A stretch of DNA of 64,000 bases from Barthelona sp. PCE (taxonomy: Eukaryota; Metamonada: BaSk clade). The notes under the pieces were generated by a model that did not search any database, was not told the DNA's origin, and saw only the letters and a program-made list of their open reading frames with translations. Every line of letters begins with the position of its first letter. Positions within the stretch are counted from its first letter, which is position 1. Where the stretch lies: the NCBI GenBank assembly GCA_040285745.1, contig JAUFOR010000004.1, positions 248,001-312,000 on the forward strand. Reading direction: 5' to 3'. Below are positions 48,711-57,925 of the stretch, in pieces. A program made the translations under genes and the position numbers.

Positions 48711-50054
48711 ATGGTACTTCATTTTTTCACCAAGATAGCACATCGAGCAGAGTTAGAACACATCAAAGCAATAACTGAAGATGTGGTTGCAATGTATTAC
48801 TTTTTTCGTAGTTACATTGAAGTACAGTTGAGGCATGTAGGCTACACCCCGATGGATGATACCCTCAGGTTCGTGGAGTTTGACATTGAGGGTTTTCCAG
48901 CCATGGAACCAATGGATCTAGTGAAGACTGGTGGATCTGTGCGAAGCAAGAAACATCGTGTATTTAAACACGATGTGGACGACAGGCTCACATATCACAA
49001 CCCTGATAGTGGAGAACTGAAGGGGATAGTCGATATGTACGGCTACATCGTTAAAACGTCCAATAAGCTCAGTCTAAACACTATTTATCTCGTTCACCCA
49101 TTCAAAAGAAACTTTGAGCTTGTCCCTTTCGACAATGATACATACGGAATTGTACGTACATTGAGAACCCTATCTCATAACTCTGGAGTATTATCCAAGC
49201 TTCCTTCATTATTGAGCTCATATCTTTTACAGAGCATGTGTGGTGTCTCCGAGGTTGCAATGAACATGGACGATCTGAATTATATCAAATTAGTTGTTTT
49301 TCATGTGCTTGATAAAGAAGATTTTTTTTCTAAGAAAACTAATGATAAATCATTGTTTGATATAGATAGTATCCTTATGAAGGAGTTTAACAGGTGTGTA
49401 GAAAAGAGATTTAAGACCGGAGATAGATATACATCCAGTGCATCACCGCATACAGTTGAGCATAACATTGATGATGATGACCTTATACAAATGGTTGATC
49501 GCTGTGTTTGCACATGTGTGGATCTGGTGTACAAGGCGGCAGACGCTGCTGTCTATGCCGCAGAAATGTACTCGGAGACTGTGCCTACCTTCTACGGTGA
49601 TGGATATCTGGTGTACATCTCCAATCGATGCAATTTACTTTATCGCACGTTATGTAATCTCTCTGAATATTTGTTTGTTGACACAAGAGACCTCTGTTTT
49701 AAATTTGAAAAATCACTTACTGAGCTGGTTATTAGCTATAAGAATAATTCTTTTGATATGGAGCAGTTGAACGAGTACTTAAGGCATAACATTCGGGTGG
49801 TGGTGTGTACTGTCATCGAAAGTATCGCAATTCGTTGTAGCCTTAAAAAAGCTCAAATATTACCGAAAGTAGAGGATGTATTGAGTGAAATCCTGTCTGT
49901 TGATGAGGAAAACGATGATGAGCTGATTTCAAGTATTGATTTTGCCCAATTCATCGAGCCTTTGAGCTCTTTTGTGGTGAACTACACCTACAGCGTTGAG
50001 TATTTGCGCAGCATGTATGAAGATTTTGATGCATTATATTGCAGATTTATCTAG
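48711..50054 (+). CDS. Orphan helical protein, 447 residues
   Basis: I do not recognise this protein. It is mostly helical and rich in Asp, Val, Tyr and Cys, with 'DDLIQMVDRCVCTCVDLVY' near 260 and 'VVVCTVIESIAIRC' near 380. No zinc pattern, signal peptide or clear membrane helix is present. An ATG at 48630 lies inside the GCP4 coding end in another frame; it would add a hydrophobic 27 residues ('FTFLLPFCIDM'), but the ATG at 48711, 49 bp after the GCP4 stop, avoids the overlap and is preferred. The helical style resembles tethering or scaffold proteins, which is too general to name a role. Confidence 0.65.
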   Translation: MVLHFFTKIAHRAELEHIKAITEDVVAMYYFFRSYIEVQLRHVGYTPMDDTLRFVEFDIEGFPAMEPMDLVKTGGSVRSKKHRVFKHDVDDRLTYHNPDSGELKGIVDMYGYIVKTSNKLSLNTIYLVHPFKRNFELVPFDNDTYGIVRTLRTLSHNSGVLSKLPSLLSSYLLQSMCGVSEVAMNMDDLNYIKLVVFHVLDKEDFFSKKTNDKSLFDIDSILMKEFNRCVEKRFKTGDRYTSSASPHTVEHNIDDDDLIQMVDRCVCTCVDLVYKAADAAVYAAEMYSETVPTFYGDGYLVYISNRCNLLYRTLCNLSEYLFVDTRDLCFKFEKSLTELVISYKNNSFDMEQLNEYLRHNIRVVVCTVIESIAIRCSLKKAQILPKVEDVLSEILSVDEENDDELISSIDFAQFIEPLSSFVVNYTYSVEYLRSMYEDFDALYCRFI

Positions 50055-50096
50055 TTCGCTTTTTGACATTTTATGGCTAAATGATGGAGTCCTGTT

Positions 50097-50102
50097 AATA
50101 AA
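50097..50102 (+). terminator. Candidate poly(A) signal AATAAA
   Basis: AATAAA lies 42 bases after the stop of the orphan gene and 26 bases before the IscS start codon, so the signal and the next promoter must nearly overlap. Confidence 0.4.
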
Positions 50103-50128
50103 TTCTTAGTATTTTCTTGCTTTTTATT

Positions 50129-51382
50129 ATGCAACCCTTTTCTTCTGTTTCGGGACGTTTTTCACAGGGTTTTCGAGCACTTTTCACGCTGAAACCGGAT
50201 GAACTTGATCTGTATCCAGATCAGATTTATCTAGATAACATGTCAAGCACAAAATGTGACAGTAGAGTTCTTGATGAGATGTTGCCGTTTTTCTCTGAGT
50301 TCTATGGTAACCCTTCAGCAATAACGCATGCACAGGGGTGGAGAGCTGCAGACGCATTGGAGAAGGCAAGAAGTAGAGTTGCTCACCTCGTTAGCGTTGA
50401 TCCTGATGAGATTGTATTCACAAGCGGTGCGACTGAGTCGATAAACACCGCTTTAAGAGGTGTAGATCGAATTATTCAACCAATGCAGTCTATTGGTACT
50501 ACTGCCGTTGAGCACAAAGCCACAATCGAAGTTCTGAAACGCAGCCCTCATAAAACAGCATTAGCCCCCTTGGACGATGAGGGACGTGTCAAAATGGATA
50601 CTTTCCAGTCTTTTTTAGAGGATGAAAGAATTGGGCTCTTCACCACGCTATTCGTCAACAATGAAACAGGTGCTATCAACCCGTATCTGGACATTGCATC
50701 TGCCTGTCGTGATAAAGAAGCACTGCTGCACCTTGATTGCGCTCAGGCATGTGGAAAAATTCCAGTCGACTTAAGTCACAATGGTATATCTCTAGCATCA
50801 TTCTCATCACATAAAATGCACGGACCAAAAGGAATCGGTGCCCTTTACATAAAGCGCGGTCTGGACGTGGAGCCGCTTATCTACGGTGGCGGTCAAGAGA
50901 GTGGAATCCGTGGTGGAACAACACCTGTAATGTTAGCTGTTGGTTTTGGTAAGGCATGTGAAATACAAGAAGCTGAGATGGTACGAAACACAACGCACAT
51001 AGAAGGGCTCAGGAATGTGTTTATTGATGTGGTATCACGAAAACTGCCAAACGTACGTATCGTAACTGATATTCCTAATTGTGTGACGTGTATTGCTCCT
51101 GGTATCGAAGGCGAAGCAACTATCATACACATGGATAAGATTGCTGTCAGTACGGGTTCTGCTTGTACAAGCGAGAGCTTGGAAGGAAGCCACGTCATCA
51201 GTTCCATATACGGTTTGGTATCTGCACACTGTAGTGTACGTTTTGGCTTCTCAAAGTTCACGACTATGGATGAAGCCATAGAAGCAGCGGATTCTTATGC
51301 AAAATCTATAAAATATTTGGAAAAAATTACTCCCCTTGATGAAAGCTGTATGAACTCTACAGAACAAAATCATCATCACTAA
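50129..51382 (+). CDS. Cysteine desulfurase IscS/NFS1-type, probably organellar
   Basis: This PLP enzyme takes sulfur from cysteine for Fe-S cluster assembly. The 417-residue protein has 'QIYLDNMSST', 'FTSGATESINTALRG', 'TTAVEHKATIEVL', the PLP-Lys motif 'SSHKMHGPKGIGALY' (near 228), 'GGGQESGIRGGT' and the mobile Cys loop 'VSTGSACTSES' (Cys near 345). The loop type and length are those of group I (IscS), not SufS. The residues before the catalytic domain ('MQPFSSVSGRFSQGFRALFT') are basic and free of acids, so import into a mitochondrion-related organelle is likely. The final 'NHHH' is unusual. The last 26 bp of coding sequence overlap the convergent BSD gene. Confidence 0.95.
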   Translation: MQPFSSVSGRFSQGFRALFTLKPDELDLYPDQIYLDNMSSTKCDSRVLDEMLPFFSEFYGNPSAITHAQGWRAADALEKARSRVAHLVSVDPDEIVFTSGATESINTALRGVDRIIQPMQSIGTTAVEHKATIEVLKRSPHKTALAPLDDEGRVKMDTFQSFLEDERIGLFTTLFVNNETGAINPYLDIASACRDKEALLHLDCAQACGKIPVDLSHNGISLASFSSHKMHGPKGIGALYIKRGLDVEPLIYGGGQESGIRGGTTPVMLAVGFGKACEIQEAEMVRNTTHIEGLRNVFIDVVSRKLPNVRIVTDIPNCVTCIAPGIEGEATIIHMDKIAVSTGSACTSESLEGSHVISSIYGLVSAHCSVRFGFSKFTTMDEAIEAADSYAKSIKYLEKITPLDESCMNSTEQNHHH

Positions 51383-51839
51383 ACAACTCGCTCTGGTCTA
51401 TCTTCTCCTCGGCTTCCATCTCTGAGACAGTTGTTGGTTCTAAAGCCGAAGCATGTGAAGGTGAACCGTTTGTGGTGCATAAAGAAGTTTGATATTGTAC
51501 CTTGTTCATGTACCGTGCCCAGAACACCGTCTCCGACACACGCGCAGGAACTAGTTTGTATCTTAGTGTGCGAAGTCTTTTATCCAATTCAAGCATCTGT
51601 GAGAAAAATGCAAGATGTTCTGTGATGTTAAAGATGTTTTCATCATCTACAGATTCCAAAAGCGTGCCTGAAGATATATTTATGATGCGTGTCCGTAATA
51701 AAGCCCTTGAACCAGGATTTAGAGTGGTATTATTCCAAGGAAGTTGTGCTTGTGATGACTTTGACAGTTCTTCTTCGTCATATTCTGGATCTATATCGTC
51801 AGGAGGCGTCGTTAACTTTTCCCAAATGCGCTTAAACAT
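51357..51839 (-). CDS. BSD-domain protein
   Basis: A 160-residue protein with one BSD domain at about residues 70-118: 'NIFNITEHLAFFSQMLELDK' then 'RLRTLRYKLVPARVSETVFW' and 'ARYMNKV', which shows the diagnostic L-V-P-x-x-(V/L)-S-E-x-x-F-W-x-x-Y. BSD domains occur in TFIIH p62 and in synapse-associated and DOS2-like proteins. The short length and lack of a PH domain argue for the latter type. Flanks are acidic and Ser-rich; the C-terminus is 'DQSELFSDDDFVL'. Its 3' coding end overlaps IscS by 26 bp; the kelch gene diverges from it across 156 bp. Confidence 0.8.
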   Translation of the reverse strand: MFKRIWEKLTTPPDDIDPEYDEEELSKSSQAQLPWNNTTLNPGSRALLRTRIINISSGTLLESVDDENIFNITEHLAFFSQMLELDKRLRTLRYKLVPARVSETVFWARYMNKVQYQTSLCTTNGSPSHASALEPTTVSEMEAEEKIDQSELFSDDDFVL

Positions 51840-51995
51840 TGAATGAGAGAATATTTTCGATTACAAGCAAAGGATCTTTTAAAATGTCATAATAGGCGCA
51901 CCTTGAGATTTACGCTGTGTAAATGTGTAAAAGAACCATGAGAACATAAAATCATAGTGTTTTCACTTTTCCTACTGCAAACGCACTTTGTTTAA

Positions 51996-54284
51996 ATGTT
52001 TTCAAGCAACAAGGGCATATTAGAAGGGAACAGCATCGACCACGAAGGTGTTATCGATTTTGAAGGCCATGAAGGCGTAATCGATCAGCAGTTATGGATT
52101 TTCGATTGGCAAAGCAAACGTTCACGCGGCCTTGACATCCCAGCATCATCAACGGCCATCTGCCAAGTGGATGATGTAATTTACTGTTTTGGCGGACGAC
52201 GCAGTGATACAAATGATGTTCGTGAACAACTTAGCAATGAATTTTACACAGTTGATCTGGGTACTATGGAAGTATCACGAGTAGAATGTGACCAAACCCT
52301 TGTTCCAGAACCGCGTGCAGGACACACATTGAGCTATGATGAGATACATAATAGATTAGTGCTTTTTGGTGGACAAACTAGTGCTGACACTGAAACAAGA
52401 TCAATCATTTATTTTTACGAGCTCGACAACAACAAATGGGTCATCCCTGAAATATCTGGTGTCATGCCACGTGGAAGACATGGTCATGCAACTGTAATCA
52501 TTGATAAAAAATTTTACTTGGTGGGAGGATTTTCATCAGGTAACTATCTGAATGATCTGTATATTATGGACTTGAATGAGCTGTGCTGGCAGCGCATCGA
52601 CTCTACTGTAGCATTTCCCCCAAGATACGGACATACGTTGAATTATTATGAGCTGGAAAATTCAATATATTTATTTGGTGGTTATAAATATGCTCTCTCT
52701 AAGGAATATTATGGCGACCTATGGAAATTTGACCTGGACAGAATGGAATGGACTTGCGTTGATAAGGGGGCATGTCAAGGTCGGGATTCACATTGTGCTT
52801 TCATAGTTAAAGACCCTGATCATGGCTCACGTTTGGTAATTCTTTTTGGAAGAGAGGAGCATGGTTGCTGCGACGAGATTGATATGTATGACTTCAGCAA
52901 CGGGACGTGGTCACACCGCTCCCTTAATGATAGTACTTTCTCACCTAGCTCTCGTTTCAGTGTGAGTGCGTGTGCTCTTAAAAAAACCAGTTCTTCATCA
53001 TCTTTCTTGTTCATTGGCGGTGCAAACACTTCAAATGATCGTTTCAATGACATTTGGGTGTTAACAGTTCAGTCAATGGTGCAAGGTTCCAGTTCGCAGG
53101 CTCATCTAAACACATTCTTGCCGAGTCAAGAAAACGATTTCAACCCACCACTCGCAGACGCCCACATACAAGTAGGACACCGCGAGTGGGGTATCCACTC
53201 ATGTATCGTTGGTGTGAGGTGTCGTGATCTGATATTGGACAGTGAAGCACTGCAGTCTGCCTCCGACAAGGTGGGGTATCTCATCCTGTACTACATATAC
53301 TGTGACTCCCTTCCGAATGGAGAGGTAACACCGGCCGAAATTGCGGAGACAGCATACTTTGCAAAGAGCTTACAGCTCAGCCATCTTGAACTGATATGTC
53401 TGACGCGTTTCGGTGAGATCTTGTCGCCAAAAACAGTTCTTGATGCATGTCGCATTATTTCACAATACGGAACCAAACTCTCCAGCTTCCTCAAGGAAGC
53501 AATCGCATACATACTTACCAACGAGTCGAGCATTGATGATACTACATTTTCCAACATGTTAGCTCTGGAATGTGGACTTGATGTTTATAAAGCAGGTAGG
53601 AATCCAGGTCACACACAGTCTTTCGTTAGTGTAGATCCTGAAGCTAACACGACATGGAACCGCGCACTGAGTATGCTGTCAAGTTACATTGATGGGAGTA
53701 CGACACGCAGTATCGTTGACTCCTCCCTTTTACCAGATTTTGTCTTGAGGTTAGGAGATAACTCTCACTCCGTTCAGGTACATAGAATAATCCTGGCTGT
53801 GTCTTGTGAGCGTTTTGCGAAGCTGTTCGAGAATAACCCCAGTATTAGCGATATGGTGTTCCCGGCCATCGTACCATTACACCTGCAACCCGACATTATC
53901 GATAAATTTGCGCGCTTTTTGTATCTGTTCATGTTGCCTACACTCGATCTAAGAGCTGCTTATGTGCTTTTCTGTTTGTGCGTCTATCTTGGTTTTGATA
54001 ACTCGACTTTAATCGAGAACTGTGTGCAGATTCTGAAGCAACCGGTGGCGGACAACGATATTTTTGATGTTTTACAGTCGTGCAGGGATGTCATTGAGTC
54101 TGATGAGATGAAGAAGATGGGAATGAATGATTTCCATATAGAGATCTTCAAAGGTGTTGAAAATAGAGCAATGGATGCATATTGGGTAGCGGACGAGTCT
54201 ATTAAGACATCACCTGCCCTCCATAAACTTAGACACGATGTTTTAATTGATTTACTGAAGAAACCCACCGTTGATGGTATTTAA
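51996..54284 (+). CDS. Kelch-BTB-BTB protein, LZTR1-like architecture
   Basis: The 762-residue protein opens with six or so kelch repeats (about 20-360), each with a 'GG' and later Tyr/Trp: 'VIYCFGGRRSD', 'LVLFGGQTSAD', 'KFYLVGGFSSG', 'SIYLFGGYKYA', 'LVILFGREEHG' (a diverged blade) and 'SFLFIGGANTS'. Residues about 385-470 are a diverged BTB fold with BACK-like helices after it ('LQLSHLELICLTRFGEIL'). A second BTB follows at about 580-690 ('DFVLRLGDNSHSVQVHRIIL', then 'ERFAKLFEN'). Kelch followed by two BTB/BACK units is the plan of LZTR1, a substrate adaptor for CUL3 ubiquitin ligases. Function here is inferred from architecture only. Confidence 0.85.
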   Translation: MFSSNKGILEGNSIDHEGVIDFEGHEGVIDQQLWIFDWQSKRSRGLDIPASSTAICQVDDVIYCFGGRRSDTNDVREQLSNEFYTVDLGTMEVSRVECDQTLVPEPRAGHTLSYDEIHNRLVLFGGQTSADTETRSIIYFYELDNNKWVIPEISGVMPRGRHGHATVIIDKKFYLVGGFSSGNYLNDLYIMDLNELCWQRIDSTVAFPPRYGHTLNYYELENSIYLFGGYKYALSKEYYGDLWKFDLDRMEWTCVDKGACQGRDSHCAFIVKDPDHGSRLVILFGREEHGCCDEIDMYDFSNGTWSHRSLNDSTFSPSSRFSVSACALKKTSSSSSFLFIGGANTSNDRFNDIWVLTVQSMVQGSSSQAHLNTFLPSQENDFNPPLADAHIQVGHREWGIHSCIVGVRCRDLILDSEALQSASDKVGYLILYYIYCDSLPNGEVTPAEIAETAYFAKSLQLSHLELICLTRFGEILSPKTVLDACRIISQYGTKLSSFLKEAIAYILTNESSIDDTTFSNMLALECGLDVYKAGRNPGHTQSFVSVDPEANTTWNRALSMLSSYIDGSTTRSIVDSSLLPDFVLRLGDNSHSVQVHRIILAVSCERFAKLFENNPSISDMVFPAIVPLHLQPDIIDKFARFLYLFMLPTLDLRAAYVLFCLCVYLGFDNSTLIENCVQILKQPVADNDIFDVLQSCRDVIESDEMKKMGMNDFHIEIFKGVENRAMDAYWVADESIKTSPALHKLRHDVLIDLLKKPTVDGI

Positions 54285-54290
54285 CACTTT

Positions 54291-54296
54291 AATAAA
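54291..54296 (+). terminator. Candidate poly(A) signal AATAAA
   Basis: AATAAA begins seven bases after the kelch-BTB gene stop, in a 199-bp convergent spacer that is otherwise featureless. Confidence 0.45.
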
Positions 54297-54483
54297 GCTT
54301 AACTACTTTCCTCAGTCTACACATTTGGAACCAAAGAAGTGAGCCAAATATTGAAGGGCAGATGTATGGACTTCCAAACTCTGAAGAAGGTAGCCCGTAT
54401 GCTGCACCATATCCGAACTTAGATCTGTAAAAATCTTATTACTCTACCCGTTAACATGAGGGAAGAAAATCTCATTTATTGCA

Positions 54484-56784
54484 TCATTGGAACTCTTTCA
54501 TTCTATTTTTAACTTGTGTGAGAGTCACACGCTGTATGTCCTGAACCTGACAAAGTCCATGGTGACCGCAACTCGGAGAGAGGCAAACAAAACAAAAACT
54601 GCGACTGCATGTGGGACACATCATGCTCTTGCAACCGCTACGATGCTCTACAGGAGTCATACAGTTCGGGCAGACACGCACAGATGGCACATTATCAATT
54701 TGATTGAAATCGATGTATTTGCGTGGTGCATTTTGAAGACGGTTGTTGAGATCGTCAACATCTTCCTGCGTCCATTGCGAAAGTCGCTGTGTGATGAGCA
54801 ACTTGAACTCCTTGGGCAGGATACCGCGAATAGCTAGTGGTAGTCCTTCGCGGATACGCAATATGTTGTTGGGCAATCTCAGAGAGTGATCACAGAGAGC
54901 GACAGTAGGTAGCATAGTGTCGTCGGGCTGTAGAATGACGGTGAATGAGTGTAGTTCCGGTGAGCCATTTAACCAGTAAACGAACTGGAGAATGTCCATT
55001 GAGTTGAAACCTTGTACAACTTCTGCTAGTGCATCACGCACGTTATTGGGTACCTTGTCATCATAGTTAAAGGTAGCAAGCACCTGCTCGGTGGTGAAAC
55101 GAGGCGGTCCGCACATCATAGATTTGACTTCAGAGAAAGTGAGGGCAACGCCAAGCTGGGCAGTGAGTTCATGAGCGTTAAACACTGCGTTAACCTTCTT
55201 AGACAGCTCCATCCATGGTTCGGAAACCGTGACACGGGCGAGTTGCAGGAATTCATCAATGTTTTCAGCAGTTACCAACTTGTCCTCACCTCCGAAGAAG
55301 TTGAAGTTCAGACCCTCGTGATTCAGCATGTTAAGGATGTACGCCGATTCGGTTGGGAACACCTTGCCAAAGACTTTTCTATCAGAAAGCTTATCGTGAT
55401 CTTCACTGAGTGCGTTTATCAAAAACTGACCAACCTGCAAGTCATCAATTGGTGATTGGAACACAAAGCAGCAGTACAGGAAGCCGCACATGGCTATCAA
55501 GACATCATCTGATGTTTCGGTATTGAATTGAGGCAAAGAATGATGCTCAAAAATGTAATCAATGAATTGGGGAATTGAGAGTTGTTCCATACCGTACAAT
55601 GTAATTGAGGCATCGAAGTATTCGGTTCCACTCATAAACGAGTTGATATCGCTGAACACAGTCACGAAAAATTCGTCAAAGGTCTGATCCACTTGTTCAA
55701 ACTTCATGGTGCTTCCCTCACGATCGTTATCGCGTAACAGAGCCTGCTTTGTGACAATAAACTGGTTGATCTGACGGCGAATGAGTGTGAGGCGGTCCTG
55801 AGCTGCGGGTACATTAGTGTGCCACTCATGACAGTTAAGCTCGTAAATGGACGGTCTTAGCTGAGGATCTTGGGCTTGGCAGCGCTGGATGATTTCAGAA
55901 TGCATACAGTCTTCAGGTAAAACAAGCTGAGCAATGTTAGTTCTGTCTTGTGCATAAATGTAGGCAACAGTTTTTCCCAGTGCAAAAATATCGCTCAGTA
56001 AAGTGTGCGGTTGGCCATTTGAGACTTCTTGAGCCATATAACCAACCGTTCCAACCATAGTTTTGCTTCCAATAGTCTGTGAGTTATCAATGCTTACACC
56101 AAAGTCGCATAATTTCAACTTGGGGTTGGTTCCATCTTTGTTACAATATACTAAGATGTTCTGTGGCTTGATGTCACGCAGAGTGATGCCCTTTGCGTGT
56201 ATAGAGATAATACACATTACAAGCTGATGAGCAATAGAGTTCTTCGTCTCCTGGTTAACATCAGGAAATGCTTCAAGATACTTCTCAAGATCGAACGGTG
56301 CACGCTCCAGCTCAATACACACAAACATCATGGTAGTAGTTTCACGTAAAATCTTTGGTACGAACACTACGTTCTTAAGAGTTACTGTGCAAGGGTCTAG
56401 CTTGGTCAAAACGCGCAGTTCGCGTCTTATTGCCTTTATATTATCATCCAGACCGCGCTTCATCCTCTTTGAGACGCAAATACACTTGATGAACAGATCA
56501 TCCGTATCGAACGTACCGTTACCTAATCCGAAATCTTGAAGTCCACCATTAAAATAGCTGTCATAACCAATGATCTTTGGAATTGAAGGGAACCTTATAT
56601 CTTTAAGATCCAACTCCTCAAGCGTCTTGGAAAGGTCAACTGCCAGTGCCAGTTCACATATTGCGTTTTTGAGCGTTTTGATGTTCTGGGTAACCAGATC
56701 AGTCAAACATCCCTTTGCTTTTTCAAAATTGACACATTCAGCTCCGCTGATCTCCGACGCATGGCGTTCCATTCTCTGTTGCAT
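54484..56784 (-). CDS. Protein kinase-HECT ligase-RING2-type finger fusion
   Basis: A 766-residue protein from the ATG at 56784; upstream in-frame ATGs overlap the preceding gene. Residues about 60-330 form a Ser/Thr kinase with 'TLRDIKPQNIL' (catalytic Asp 204) and 'KLCDFGVS' (DFG 227-229), but a weak Gly loop and 'MAQE' for APE. Residues about 360-690 match a HECT domain: 'LVTAENIDEFLQLAR' (N-lobe), 'TFSEVKSMMCG', 'ILQFVYWLNGSPELHSF' and the thioester motif 'LPTVALCDHSLRLP' with Cys 631. Residues 705-745 are a finger with spacing C-x2-C-x9-C-x4-C-x2-C-x4-C-x2-C, and 'GCKSMMC' as in the catalytic RING2 of RBR ligases. So it carries one kinase site and two possible ubiquitin-thioester cysteines. 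Only 13 bp separate it from the gene upstream. Confidence 0.78.
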   Translation of the reverse strand: MQQRMERHASEISGAECVNFEKAKGCLTDLVTQNIKTLKNAICELALAVDLSKTLEELDLKDIRFPSIPKIIGYDSYFNGGLQDFGLGNGTFDTDDLFIKCICVSKRMKRGLDDNIKAIRRELRVLTKLDPCTVTLKNVVFVPKILRETTTMMFVCIELERAPFDLEKYLEAFPDVNQETKNSIAHQLVMCIISIHAKGITLRDIKPQNILVYCNKDGTNPKLKLCDFGVSIDNSQTIGSKTMVGTVGYMAQEVSNGQPHTLLSDIFALGKTVAYIYAQDRTNIAQLVLPEDCMHSEIIQRCQAQDPQLRPSIYELNCHEWHTNVPAAQDRLTLIRRQINQFIVTKQALLRDNDREGSTMKFEQVDQTFDEFFVTVFSDINSFMSGTEYFDASITLYGMEQLSIPQFIDYIFEHHSLPQFNTETSDDVLIAMCGFLYCCFVFQSPIDDLQVGQFLINALSEDHDKLSDRKVFGKVFPTESAYILNMLNHEGLNFNFFGGEDKLVTAENIDEFLQLARVTVSEPWMELSKKVNAVFNAHELTAQLGVALTFSEVKSMMCGPPRFTTEQVLATFNYDDKVPNNVRDALAEVVQGFNSMDILQFVYWLNGSPELHSFTVILQPDDTMLPTVALCDHSLRLPNNILRIREGLPLAIRGILPKEFKLLITQRLSQWTQEDVDDLNNRLQNAPRKYIDFNQIDNVPSVRVCPNCMTPVEHRSGCKSMMCPTCSRSFCFVCLSPSCGHHGLCQVQDIQRVTLTQVKNRMKEFQ

Positions 56785-56797
56785 TGTGTAAAGTCGA

Positions 56798-57163
56798 TCA
56801 AAATTCACTAGCAGCAAAAGAAAAGCTTGAAATGCTATTACCCTCCACATCATTCACATTGTATTGATCATTCACTTTGTAAGCAACAACCTGACCATCA
56901 AAGCTGAGGCAACCATGTTTAACCACACCTTCCACATCAATTGAATTTTTTAACTTTAAAGATGGAACACTGAAAAGTTTGATAATTGAGGAACCATTTT
57001 CAGAAGGATTAGCATGCACAGTGGCCAGAACCTTTTCATTCTTTGAAACCCAAAATATATTTAAATATTCCTCTGTTGCGAGAGTAATTGGATCAAGACC
57101 ATCAGATTCGTTCTGACGCGTAATAGTCGCTTTTCCGCCTTCACCAGCAAATACTTTAATCAT
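56798..57163 (-). CDS. Short protein resembling two beta-propeller blades (possible fragment)
   Basis: A 121-residue frame from the first ATG at 57163. The stretch 'WVSKNEKVLATVHANP' then 'SIIKLFSVPSLKLKNS' and 'HGCLSFDGQVVAYKVNDQYN' reads as two propeller blades and faintly resembles the start of eIF2A or eIF3b. A full propeller needs about 300 residues or more, yet the frame stops 13 bp before the kinase-HECT gene on the same strand. It could be a truncated pseudogene, a real small protein or an upstream cistron. No intron donor leading to further exons was found by eye. Confidence 0.45.
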   Translation of the reverse strand: MIKVFAGEGGKATITRQNESDGLDPITLATEEYLNIFWVSKNEKVLATVHANPSENGSSIIKLFSVPSLKLKNSIDVEGVVKHGCLSFDGQVVAYKVNDQYNVNDVEGNSISSFSFAASEF

Positions 57164-57925
57164 GTTACCAAGAAATATTGTTCGTAATAAAAGTGATAAA
57201 AAGAAAATTGAAAAAATCACAAATCTCTATTATTGCAGCATTTTTCATGCCTTACATGGTGTTATATATGTATTTTATGTGATTTTTGTGATTATAATGT
57301 TAAATAATTGCCAAAAAAAATACACTTTTCAATCAGCCATTTTTGCTTTCACTTTCAACAAACTGTGTTTAAAGTGTGCTCAAAAAGTAAAACTGCCATA
57401 AAATATAGTTCATTCTTTAAAATAGTGTAAAAAAAATTCTAACAGTGATTTGTGATTCATTCCTGTAAAAATAAGTAATAAATCAGAAATATGAGCCTTA
57501 CAAACAAAGATTAAGCTAAAAAAGTATGCCTGAAATGCTGTAAAAATGTCATAAATTGTAGAGCAAGACTTCTCATTTCATAGTCCCAATCGAACGTTAT
57601 TTAGGGATGTAATGAATAAAATCGTGATCATATTCTTATGCAAGCATACTGTATTAAACAAAAAAAAACTTATTTGGTAGATATGGAATATGCAAACTGT
57701 ATCCAAGGGGAAAAGGTTAATGGCATGAGGAGACGGATCCAAGCTATAAACGTTGTCATTGTAAAAGCATAAAAGAAAAAAATTGGCAGTAGTTGTTGGT
57801 CTGCAGTTGTTCCGTTTTCTACTACCGCAATTTTCCAGTACATATTTACATATTAAAATATTAGATTGCTCAGAAATACATATCCACAAAAATGTTTCTC
57901 CATCACAAAAATAAAAAAATTAAAA
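57164..57925. other. 762-bp intergenic region, very AT-rich
   Basis: The spacer between two minus-strand genes. It has homopolymer A and T runs, and short frames (for example 57889-57578) without protein-like features. No tRNA, repeat or transposon was recognised. Confidence 0.45.

Noticed and set aside
56785-56853. Signal-peptide-like extension (MMWRVIAFQAFLLLLV) of the kinase-HECT protein
   Set aside because: It overlaps the preceding gene in another frame, and a secreted ubiquitin ligase makes little sense; the ATG at 56784 is preferred.
57578-57889. 103-codon minus-strand frame in AT-rich spacer
   Set aside because: Composition is that of random AT-rich DNA, rich in Asn, Ile, Phe and Leu, with no motif.
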